Shown piece after piece: positions 34,739 through 42,248 of a stretch of DNA of 43,941 nucleotides. Location: NCBI GenBank assembly GCA_012965315.1, contig DTSO01000005.1, positions 1,758-45,698 on the forward strand. Direction: 5' to 3'. Within the stretch, counting starts at the first letter, position 1. Each line of letters begins with the position of its first letter. Below the pieces are notes generated by a model that was not told the DNA's origin, did not search any database, and saw only the letters and a list, made by a program, of their open reading frames with translations. The position numbers and the translations under genes were made by a program. Source of the DNA: Phycisphaerales bacterium (GTDB lineage: Bacteria; Planctomycetota; Phycisphaerae; Phycisphaerales; SM1A02).

Positions 34739-35617
34739 ATGATTCCCCAAGATCTCCTGAAAAAGGTTAGGCGAATCGAACTTCGAACAGCACGTCTCGT
34801 TGACGATGTTCTTGCAGGCGGATACCACTCTGCTTTCAAGGGTCGAGGCATGGAATTCGAAGAAGTTCGACAGTACCAAGTTGGCGATGATGTACGTACT
34901 ATTGACTGGAATGTTTCAGCTCGATATGGCGAACCATTCGTAAAACTCTATCGCGAAGAACGAGAATTAACGGTCATCCTGCTCGTTGATGTCAGCGGTT
35001 CACAGCATTTTGGTACGCATGAACAATTCAAAGATGAACTTGTCGCAGAAATCTGCGCAACGCTTTCCATCTCTGCTATTCGCAACAATGACAAAGTCGG
35101 ATTAATTTGCTTTAGCGATCGCATTGAAACGTACATCCCGCCCCGAAAAGGTTCCAAACATGTCCTTCGAGTAATTCGCGAATTGCTTGCAATTAAACCC
35201 GAAGGAAAAGGAACAGACATCGGCAGTGCTATTGAATTTTTGAACAAAGTTCAGAAAAAACGCTCCATCGTATTTCTTGTATCAGACATGCAAAATCGCA
35301 ACTGGCAAAAACAATTACAAATTGCAAATCGAAGGCATGATGTAGTTGCAGTTAGTACAAATGACATTTCTGAAACTCAACTTCCAATCGTTGGTTTAAT
35401 GCGAATCGAAAATCCTGAAACAGGCGAGTTACACTTGCTAGACACCTCTTCAAAACGTGTCCGGCGCGCATGGGTGCAACTTGCAAATGAACGCGAAATC
35501 GCAATCGAGCAAACCCTTCGAAGAAGTAAAGTCGATCAAATTAAAGTAAAAACCGGCGAACCTTTTACAGGTGCGTTGCGTCAATTCTTCCAACGAAGAG
35601 AAGCAAGGCGCGCATAA
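34739..35617 (+). CDS. DUF58 domain protein (VWA-like)
   Basis: This 292-residue cytoplasmic protein has the DUF58 signature: YHSAFKGRGMEFEEVRQYQVGDDVRTIDWNVSAR near the N-terminus. A von Willebrand A-like metal site follows in LLVDVSGSQHFG (DxSxS), with GKGTDIGSAIEF and FLVSDMQ further on. DUF58 proteins are the constant partner of MoxR ATPases and may be their substrate or adaptor. AAGGAG overlapping the moxR stop provides a clear ribosome-binding site. Its TAA shares one base with the ATG of the next gene. Confidence 0.93.
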   Translation: MIPQDLLKKVRRIELRTARLVDDVLAGGYHSAFKGRGMEFEEVRQYQVGDDVRTIDWNVSARYGEPFVKLYREERELTVILLVDVSGSQHFGTHEQFKDELVAEICATLSISAIRNNDKVGLICFSDRIETYIPPRKGSKHVLRVIRELLAIKPEGKGTDIGSAIEFLNKVQKKRSIVFLVSDMQNRNWQKQLQIANRRHDVVAVSTNDISETQLPIVGLMRIENPETGELHLLDTSSKRVRRAWVQLANEREIAIEQTLRRSKVDQIKVKTGEPFTGALRQFFQRREARRA

Positions 35618-36513
35618 TGTTATTTGCACTACCATTTTTGTTTCCTGCACTTCTAGCTTTGCCGACAGATACTTCGATTGTGAATCTCCAGCAAGACGGC
35701 ATTGAAGTTGAAGTATCATTGGAGCCAATTGATTTTCTTGTGGGCGACACTTTATTTCTTCAGATAAAAGCGATTGCTCCAGACGGAATACAACTTGCGC
35801 TACATAACGATGAAACTTTTGGGTCATTCACAATAGTTGACACAACAACATTATTAGATATCCCCTCCGAAGAAGGACGGATTTGGAATTGGTCGATTCA
35901 CCTTGACACTTTTGATGCTTCTACAACTGCGCTTGATGGCATCGCGCTTGAATGGACACAAGGTACTGGAGAAAAAGGAACCCTACTGATTGATTCTATC
36001 CCAGTGACGGTTAATACCATCCTAGGCGAGATAACTAAAGAAACATCCATTCGCTCAATTAAAGAGCACGTCCCACTCTTTTCAAGAAATTCAACACCCT
36101 CAATTATTGTCAGCAGCATTGCTTTTTGTTCTCTTTGCTTGCTCTTGTTTCGCTTTTCAAAAGGCAAGAAGCAACTTCCTTCACCACACGTGAGAGCTAT
36201 GGCAGATATTGCAAATCTTAAAAACACAAATTTTGAAGTTCATTCGTTTTATACTTCTCTTAGTGATATTGTCCGACACTATCTTGAAGGACAATTTAAA
36301 ATCGCAGCAACTGGCCAAACAACTCGTGAATTTTTGAATGCAGCGAAACAAAATAATCGCTTAGAGCACTTCGACCGCGAGTCGCTTGGCTCATTCCTTG
36401 TTGCAGCTGACCTTGTCAAATTTGCAAAACACGAACCAGGCGATACATGCAGTAATGATGCATTGAAAAAAGCTGAATTGTTCATCGAAGAAACATCAAA
36501 GGTGACAGCATGA
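35617..36513 (+). CDS. DUF4381-like membrane protein of the Bat operon
   Basis: This 298-residue protein has a short hydrophobic signal (about 1-15), an extracytoplasmic beta-rich domain (about 20-140) and one membrane helix (about 163-180). A cytoplasmic helical domain follows, with FYTSLSDIVRHYLEGQFKIAATGQTTREFL. This last part fits the DUF4381-like gene that usually lies between DUF58 and the first VWA gene in MoxR/Bat operons. The N-terminal half resembles the periplasmic domains of BatD only loosely. It is coupled at both ends (TAATG upstream, ATGA downstream). The role is probably structural in the MoxR-VWA membrane complex; this is inferred from context. Confidence 0.72.
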   Translation: MLFALPFLFPALLALPTDTSIVNLQQDGIEVEVSLEPIDFLVGDTLFLQIKAIAPDGIQLALHNDETFGSFTIVDTTTLLDIPSEEGRIWNWSIHLDTFDASTTALDGIALEWTQGTGEKGTLLIDSIPVTVNTILGEITKETSIRSIKEHVPLFSRNSTPSIIVSSIAFCSLCLLLFRFSKGKKQLPSPHVRAMADIANLKNTNFEVHSFYTSLSDIVRHYLEGQFKIAATGQTTREFLNAAKQNNRLEHFDRESLGSFLVAADLVKFAKHEPGDTCSNDALKKAELFIEETSKVTA

Positions 36514-37598
36514 TATTTCAAAACGCATGGCTACTACTTCTATTGCTCATCGTGCCAGTACTCTGGTGGCACTGGCATCGCTACACATTTAAAACAGGCA
36601 TTTCATACAGCACGTCTGTGGACCTTTCACTCCTTCCTGCTTCATTACGAAGTAAAACGAGTTGGCTTCCTTCGGTTTTACGAACGATTGCAATCATACT
36701 TTTGATTGTTTGCATTGCTAGACCGCAAAAACGCTTCGAAAATACAAAACAAGCCGCAGACGGCGTTGCGATTGAAATGGTAATTGACCGTTCTTCAAGC
36801 ATGAATGCACATGACTTTACGATTGACGGCAAAGCTGTTGATAGACTTACTGCTGTTCGACGAGTCGCTGGCGATTTCATTGGTGGCATGGGTTCACTTG
36901 ATGGTCGAAGTGGTGATCTTATTGGCCTTGTTACCTTTGCTGGGTACGCCGACAGCAACTGTCCAATGACTTTTGACCATGAATACCTCGTTACTGATGT
37001 ATTAAATAGTATTGAGATTGTGACTGAACAATCTGAAAATGGCACCGCAATCGGTGATGCGATAGCACTCGCTGTCGAGCGTCTTTCTTCGTTAAATGAA
37101 CGTGTAAAGTCAGAATCTGGCTCGACTATAAAATCAAAAGTAATTATTTTATTAACTGATGGAGAAAATACTGCAGGCGATATTGAGCCTCAAACTGCAG
37201 CGGATATGGCAGCGGCAATGAACATTAAGGTGTACACAATTGGCGCAGGAACAAATGGATGGGCACCAACACCCGTGCATGATGTTTTTTCAGGCAGGAC
37301 TGTCATGCGAAATCAAGAAGTTCGTATCGACGAGGAAATGCTAAAAGAAATAGCAAGCATTACAGATGGCAAATATTTCCGCGCTACGGACACCGCTTCC
37401 CTTGAAGCAATCTATGCAGTTATCGACGAAATGGAACGCACTGAAATTACACAGAGAACATATGTCAATCATGTTGACATGGCAGTCAAGAGTGTTGTGT
37501 ATGCAGGATTTACTATTCCTCCAATTTTATTCGTTGTATTTATGTTCTTAATTGCAGATGTACTACTTCGCTCTACTTACTATAGGATTTTAGATTAA
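36510..37598 (+). CDS. batA: BatA-type VWA-domain membrane protein
   Basis: This 362-residue protein has two N-terminal membrane segments (about 5-18 and 55-70) and a von Willebrand A domain (about 88-310). A C-terminal membrane helix follows (about 328-350). The metal-ion-dependent adhesion site is complete: DRSSSMNAHD (DxSxS), NGTAIGDAI (Thr) and ILLTDGENTAGD (Asp). BatA and BatB form a membrane complex; Bat proteins were first linked to aerotolerance in Bacteroides. The ATG overlaps the previous stop by 4 bases (ATGA), and its own stop shares a base with the batB start. Confidence 0.92.
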   Translation: MIFQNAWLLLLLLIVPVLWWHWHRYTFKTGISYSTSVDLSLLPASLRSKTSWLPSVLRTIAIILLIVCIARPQKRFENTKQAADGVAIEMVIDRSSSMNAHDFTIDGKAVDRLTAVRRVAGDFIGGMGSLDGRSGDLIGLVTFAGYADSNCPMTFDHEYLVTDVLNSIEIVTEQSENGTAIGDAIALAVERLSSLNERVKSESGSTIKSKVIILLTDGENTAGDIEPQTAADMAAAMNIKVYTIGAGTNGWAPTPVHDVFSGRTVMRNQEVRIDEEMLKEIASITDGKYFRATDTASLEAIYAVIDEMERTEITQRTYVNHVDMAVKSVVYAGFTIPPILFVVFMFLIADVLLRSTYYRILD

Positions 37599-38635
37599 TG
37601 GATATTCAATTCAATACTCCAACAAACGTAATCTATTTCTGGGCAGTCGTTGCACTTTCAGTAATTCTAGTTGTCGGTTACTTACGACGTTCTTTATTGC
37701 TCAATCGAATTGCTCCTATCCGGATGATTCCACGTCTTACTGGTACAAGTTCTAATGGTCGAAGACGATTTAGAATAGGTCTTCTCATTGCAGTGGCAAT
37801 GTTGCTTTGCCTTTCAATACTTGACCCGCGCTGGGGAACAAAATACAAAGAAGTTGAACAAAAAGGCATAGATACATTTTTTGTACTCGATGTATCGCGA
37901 TCAATGCTCGCTGAAGATGTAAAACCTAATCGTCTCGACCGTGCAACGACTGCTATTCAAGACGTTCTGGATGTCATGGGAAGTGACAGAGCAGGCCTAG
38001 TCACCGTCGCGGGCGATGCGGCGCTCACCGTCCCGCTTACACTTGACTATGCATCTTTGCGTTTAGCTCTAGATGACGTTTCGCCTCGGAGTGTTTTACG
38101 TGGTGGTACAAAAATCGGGAACGGCATCCGATTAGCACAAAAAAGCTTTACTGATGAAGTCCAAGATTACAAAACAATTATTGTTTTAACAGATGGCGAA
38201 GACATGGGAAGTTTTCCAATTGAAGCTGCAACTGATGCAGCGGCTTCTGGCATTACTGTATATACCGTAGGCATTGGTGATTCGAATACTGGTGCGAGAA
38301 TCCCAACAACATCGTATGGTCAACCCTCTTATATTTCGTATGAAGGCAAAGAAGTATGGTCGGTCATGAATCCAACAGAACTAGAAAATGTTGCAAATGC
38401 TGGCGGAGGAGCGTTTGTGCCAGCTGGAACTGCAAATCTAGATTTAGGTTCAATTTATGCACTACGAATTGCAACAGATGCAGGCAAAAGCTTTGACAGT
38501 GTCAAACTAGAACAATTCATCCCGAGATTTCAGTGGTTCGCAATCCCTGCCCTTCTTCTTTTACTGGGCGATTCATGGCTCAGTCTTAGACCGCGAAACA
38601 AAAGCGCAATACACACGTATGAGGTATCGACATGA
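37598..38635 (+). CDS. batB: BatB-type VWA-domain membrane protein
   Basis: This 345-residue protein has an N-terminal helix (about 10-28), a second helix (about 58-75) and a VWA domain (about 90-290). The adhesion site is intact: DVSRSMLAEDVKPNRLDRA, RGGTKIGNGI and VLTDGEDMGSFP. A C-terminal membrane helix follows at about 310-325. The DVSxSMxAxDxxPxRLxxA segment is characteristic of BatB/BatA. It is probably the partner of the preceding VWA protein. It overlaps batC by 4 bases (ATGA). Confidence 0.92.
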   Translation: MDIQFNTPTNVIYFWAVVALSVILVVGYLRRSLLLNRIAPIRMIPRLTGTSSNGRRRFRIGLLIAVAMLLCLSILDPRWGTKYKEVEQKGIDTFFVLDVSRSMLAEDVKPNRLDRATTAIQDVLDVMGSDRAGLVTVAGDAALTVPLTLDYASLRLALDDVSPRSVLRGGTKIGNGIRLAQKSFTDEVQDYKTIIVLTDGEDMGSFPIEAATDAAASGITVYTVGIGDSNTGARIPTTSYGQPSYISYEGKEVWSVMNPTELENVANAGGGAFVPAGTANLDLGSIYALRIATDAGKSFDSVKLEQFIPRFQWFAIPALLLLLGDSWLSLRPRNKSAIHTYEVST

Positions 38636-39609
38636 TTTTGCCTACTATTTTATTTTCGCTATTGCTCGTTGCTTCTTCTACTGAAGAATTGCTTTCTCGT
38701 GCTCAAGAAAATATGAACCAACAAAAGTGGCAGCTTGCAGCAGATGCTTTGGATGAACTAGCAATTACATCAAGCCCACGCGCTGAAATATTTTACGACA
38801 GAGGCATTGCGCATTACGAATTAGGTTCGTTCGAAACAGCCGCAAATTCCTTTGAACGAGCAATGGTTTTAAGCCAAGATGACATGCTAAGCACATATAG
38901 CGCTTTCAACTTTGGCAATGCGATTTTTGAAAAAACTATGAGCGAGCTCGAAGGGACAGGCACTGCAACTTCTAGCGAAGAAGCAATCCAATCAATTGAA
39001 AAGGCAAAAAGCCAAATCAAAAAGTCATTGCGAAGCTATCGCTCTGCTATTTCCATAGATCGCAACGACATGGATGCACGTGCAAATGGCGAATTCGCTT
39101 GGAACGTACTGAAAAATCTTGACCAAATGCAAGATCAGATAGAAGAACAACAAAAAGAACAGCAGCAACAACAGCAAGACGAACAAGAACAAACGCAAGA
39201 CGAACAATCTGCTGATGAACAAGAGAAAAATCAACAAAATAGAGACGAAGGCGAATCTGAAGAAGAGCAACAGAAACAACAAGACGGTGAGCAATCCGAA
39301 GAGCAACAGAAACAACAAGACGGCGAGCAGTCCGAAGAGCAACAGAAACAACAAGACGGCGAGCAGTCCGAAGAGGATTCATCCGAGCAAGACATCAGCG
39401 AAGGCGAATTAGAAACAACCGACGCTGAACAAGAAGATGATAATGCAAAAGAACTAAAACAACAAAGCGTAAAGGAAGATGGAAAACGTCTTTCAAAAGA
39501 AGAGGCGAACCGATTACTCCAACTCATTCGTGATAAGGAACAACAGCGAAGAAAAGTACTTGCTGCAAGAAGAGCGGCAAAACGTGTTCCGGTTGAGAAG
39601 GATTGGTAA
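38632..39609 (+). CDS. batC: BatC-like TPR protein with acidic Gln/Glu repeats
   Basis: This 325-residue protein has a short N-terminal signal (about 1-14) and TPR helices (about 15-100; AADALDELAI, FYDRGIAHYELGSFETAANSFERAM). A further TPR-like helix runs to about 160. Residues about 165-275 are a low-complexity Gln/Glu/Asp tract. Inside it a 12-residue unit (EEQQKQQDGEQS) is repeated three times. The tail returns to a charged helix (LLQLIRDKEQQRRKVLAARRAAKRVPVEKDW) that matches the usual BatC C-terminus. BatC is expected in the periplasm with the VWA pair. The stop directly precedes the batD ATG. Confidence 0.88.
   Translation: MILPTILFSLLLVASSTEELLSRAQENMNQQKWQLAADALDELAITSSPRAEIFYDRGIAHYELGSFETAANSFERAMVLSQDDMLSTYSAFNFGNAIFEKTMSELEGTGTATSSEEAIQSIEKAKSQIKKSLRSYRSAISIDRNDMDARANGEFAWNVLKNLDQMQDQIEEQQKEQQQQQQDEQEQTQDEQSADEQEKNQQNRDEGESEEEQQKQQDGEQSEEQQKQQDGEQSEEQQKQQDGEQSEEDSSEQDISEGELETTDAEQEDDNAKELKQQSVKEDGKRLSKEEANRLLQLIRDKEQQRRKVLAARRAAKRVPVEKDW
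39262..39369 (+). repeat. Three tandem 36-bp repeats inside batC
   Basis: The units are 39262-39297, 39298-39333 and 39334-39369, each starting GAAGAGCAACAGAAACAACA. Units two and three are identical, and the first differs at three third-codon positions or fewer. The period is a multiple of three, so repeat gain or loss keeps the frame and changes only the linker length. Confidence 0.95.
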
Positions 39610-41334
39610 ATGAAAAAAACTACATTATTCTCTTTTGTTCTTCTATGCGTCTTTTCATTTTCACAACAATTGTTCTCGCAACAAGTCTCTATCCAATTTC
39701 AGCATAAAACTGGCTACGTTGGCGTTCCGATTCCACTGTATGTAGTGTTCGAAAATATTTCTCAAAAAGTTGAACCCCAACTTCCAGCCATAGATGGATT
39801 TACTATTTACAAACAACTTAGTAATCGCACTTCAGAACAAACGACATTTATTCAAGGAAAAGTAACAACAACAAGGCGTACTATTTTCACATTTATCCTA
39901 ACACCGACGACTGCAGGAACTTTCACGATACCATCATTAAAGTTCAAAGCAAATGGCAAAACATTTCAATCAACACCCCGCATCATTACGATAGAAGAAC
40001 CACCAACATCCGGTGTGCTTGAAGCTGAAATCACTGGGACACAAGGCGAAATATTCCTTGGACGACCCGTTGATTTAACTTTGAGAATCTTTATGGAGGC
40101 ATTCACAGATCCAAACAGTGGCATTACTCCAGATGCGCAATTCATGTTTCGTCGGCTTAGAAATGACAGCAACTTTGGCATTTTTACAGAAGCACTTGAA
40201 AATGGGAATGCAAAAGTTCAACGCGTACAGGGCACTTCCGAAAATGGTATACCAACTACATTTTTCGTTTTTTCCGTACAAGCAACTACTTGGCCTGAGA
40301 CAACCGGCACTTTAGAATTAGAACCCATCGTAATTAAAGCAGATTATCCCCTTGCGGTTTCTAAGCCAAGGCGCGTAGGTTTTTTCGGCAGTAACCAACC
40401 TGTTGTAGAACAATCGACATTACTATCTGCCACGGCTGAACTTCCTACTATTGACGTTTTGTCTCCCCCTTCCAATGGGCAACCCGCATGGTTTAGTGGT
40501 GCTGTTGGGCACTTCGACTTCAGAATTGTCGCCGAACCAACTAGAATTAAAGTCGGCGAGCCAATCACTTTAACGATGCGTGTGACAGACTTGACTTCTG
40601 GTCCTGTGAACCTTGATTACCTTTCAGCCCCGCTTCTTGACCGAGTTTCGGCTTTGACAGATTCTTTTAAAGTTCCTGACAAATCATTAGGCGGAACTGT
40701 TAACGGGCGAACTAAAATATTTACACAAACTATTCGTCCCCGCGACGATTCGCCTAGCGAAATACCACCACTACCATTCACAAGTTTTAATCCAGAAAAC
40801 GGAGAGTATATAACTGCTTGGAGTAAACCAATCCCAATTCAAGTTGAAGCAGTTGCTACCGTTTCAGCTGGCGATTTAATTGGCGCTTCAAACAATCATA
40901 CAATACCGACTTCCCCAATCGAATTAGATGGTGGCATTCTTGCTAACTACGCTGGCGATGATTTATTGCTTTCACAACGCGTTGATATAAATTCAACTAT
41001 TCGTACGGCAATTGTGCTTCCTCCAATAATCTTCTTTTCAATACTGTTAATTTTTGGCATTCGTAAACATGCTGCACTTCCATCTTCAAAACAAAAAGGG
41101 ACACGGAAAGTTGCAACGAAAACTTTACAAAACGCGATGCAATTATCTTCGGCTGAACAAGCTGTGCAAATTTCAAAAGCAATACGCGTACTGCAAAGCA
41201 ACGCCACTATTGACGATGGAATTGCAGAAAAAATGAACGAGTTAATAGAACGTTGTAATGCAACGCAATTTGGCGGGCTTTCTGATGCAGAACTAGGAAA
41301 AGATGCCGTTGCGCTCGTGGAGCAAATTCGATGA
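39610..41334 (+). CDS. batD: BatD-like protein (oxygen tolerance family)
   Basis: This 574-residue exported protein has a cleavable signal peptide (about 1-23) followed by repeated beta-sandwich domains. The BatD hallmarks are VGVPIPLYVVFENIS, GFTIYKQLSNRTSEQTTFIQGKVTTTRRTIFTFILTPTTAGTFTIPSL and IRPRDDSPSEIPPLPFTSFNPENGEYITAWS. One membrane helix (about 460-480) leads to a short helical cytoplasmic tail of about 90 residues. BatD is the large periplasmic component of the Bat complex. It overlaps batE by 4 bases. Confidence 0.9.
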   Translation: MKKTTLFSFVLLCVFSFSQQLFSQQVSIQFQHKTGYVGVPIPLYVVFENISQKVEPQLPAIDGFTIYKQLSNRTSEQTTFIQGKVTTTRRTIFTFILTPTTAGTFTIPSLKFKANGKTFQSTPRIITIEEPPTSGVLEAEITGTQGEIFLGRPVDLTLRIFMEAFTDPNSGITPDAQFMFRRLRNDSNFGIFTEALENGNAKVQRVQGTSENGIPTTFFVFSVQATTWPETTGTLELEPIVIKADYPLAVSKPRRVGFFGSNQPVVEQSTLLSATAELPTIDVLSPPSNGQPAWFSGAVGHFDFRIVAEPTRIKVGEPITLTMRVTDLTSGPVNLDYLSAPLLDRVSALTDSFKVPDKSLGGTVNGRTKIFTQTIRPRDDSPSEIPPLPFTSFNPENGEYITAWSKPIPIQVEAVATVSAGDLIGASNNHTIPTSPIELDGGILANYAGDDLLLSQRVDINSTIRTAIVLPPIIFFSILLIFGIRKHAALPSSKQKGTRKVATKTLQNAMQLSSAEQAVQISKAIRVLQSNATIDDGIAEKMNELIERCNATQFGGLSDAELGKDAVALVEQIR

Positions 41335-42155
41335 CTTTACTCACAACACTTGCCTATCTACTTCTTACTGTTAGTACTGCGCAAATGCACCTTTCTGATG
41401 ACCAGAAACTCGCTGTCCTGCATGAAGCACAAGTAGCTTACGAGAATGGGATTGAATTACAAACCGCAGACCCAGTCGCCTCAAAAGACTCTTTCAGACG
41501 TGCTGCAAATCGGTATCAAGTTCTCGTAGATGACGGAGTTGAAAACGGGATGCTCTGGTACAACCTTGGAAATTCCCAACTCCTATCTGGAAATATTGGC
41601 GAGGCGATTGTTGCCTACCGAATTGGGCAACGATACATACCATCTGACGGTAGATTAACTGCCAATCTTCAATTTGCAAGAAGCCTTGTTGCAAACCCAG
41701 TGAAGAAAGAAAACACTATTTCAATTCTCAGACGATTAGCGTTTTGGCACGACGCTCTTCCAACAAAAGTTCGACTTACGATTGGATTATTGCTTTGGTT
41801 TAGTTGTTGGACTTTACTTTCAGTCCGATTATTCAGAACTATTGCAGGTTTCAAAACCACATCCATCTTTTTAGGAATTGCAGTTGTTGCATTGAGTTTT
41901 AGCGTTGTACATGACATCCTTGACCAGCACCGTAGCAATGGCGTTTTAATTGAGAGTGAAGTTACAGTACGAAAAGGCAATGGTGAACACTTTGCGCCTC
42001 TATTTACTGAGCCCATCCATGAAGGCATTGAGTTCGAAATTCTAGAACAGCGACCCGATTGGCTGCACATCAAATTGCCAAATGGCTCAACTGGTTGGAT
42101 TCAAGAAAAAGATGCCACCATCGTTTCCCGTAAAAATAAATTAACCCTCGGTTAA
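41331..42155 (+). CDS. batE: BatE-like protein: TPR plus SH3-like domain
   Basis: This 274-residue membrane protein is the last gene of the operon. It has an N-terminal signal (about 1-16) and a TPR unit (about 45-115) with MLWYNLGNSQLLSGNIGEAIVAYRIGQRYIP. Two membrane helices lie at about 145-160 and 170-190. A bacterial SH3-like domain follows (about 205-265) with VTVRKGNGEHFAPLFTEPIHEGIEFEILEQRPDWLHIKL and GSTGWI. TPR plus SH3b is the usual BatE layout. ATGA links it to batD. No plus-strand terminator is evident after its stop; the hairpin at 42174-42196 has its U tract on the other strand. Confidence 0.88.
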   Translation: MTLLTTLAYLLLTVSTAQMHLSDDQKLAVLHEAQVAYENGIELQTADPVASKDSFRRAANRYQVLVDDGVENGMLWYNLGNSQLLSGNIGEAIVAYRIGQRYIPSDGRLTANLQFARSLVANPVKKENTISILRRLAFWHDALPTKVRLTIGLLLWFSCWTLLSVRLFRTIAGFKTTSIFLGIAVVALSFSVVHDILDQHRSNGVLIESEVTVRKGNGEHFAPLFTEPIHEGIEFEILEQRPDWLHIKLPNGSTGWIQEKDATIVSRKNKLTLG

Positions 42156-42173
42156 TAAAATTAGAGAAAAAAA

Positions 42174-42196
42174 CGACCCGCCATTATGACGGGTCG
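42174..42196 (-). terminator. Rho-independent terminator of the secreted mosaic protein gene
   Basis: CGACCCG (42174-42180) and CGGGTCG (42190-42196) form a perfect 7-bp stem with a 9-base loop. Read on the minus strand it is followed by TTTTTTT (from 42173). It lies about 53 bases beyond the stop at 42249. There is no U tract for plus-strand transcripts. Confidence 0.85.
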
Positions 42197-42248
42197 CTTA
42201 GTTGCGTGAGGCTCTCCTCTCTCTAGGTTTCCCCAGTGAACCCTGCTA

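Noticed and set aside
39262-39369. CRISPR-like direct repeats
   Set aside because: The units are contiguous, have no spacers and code in frame for the BatC linker.
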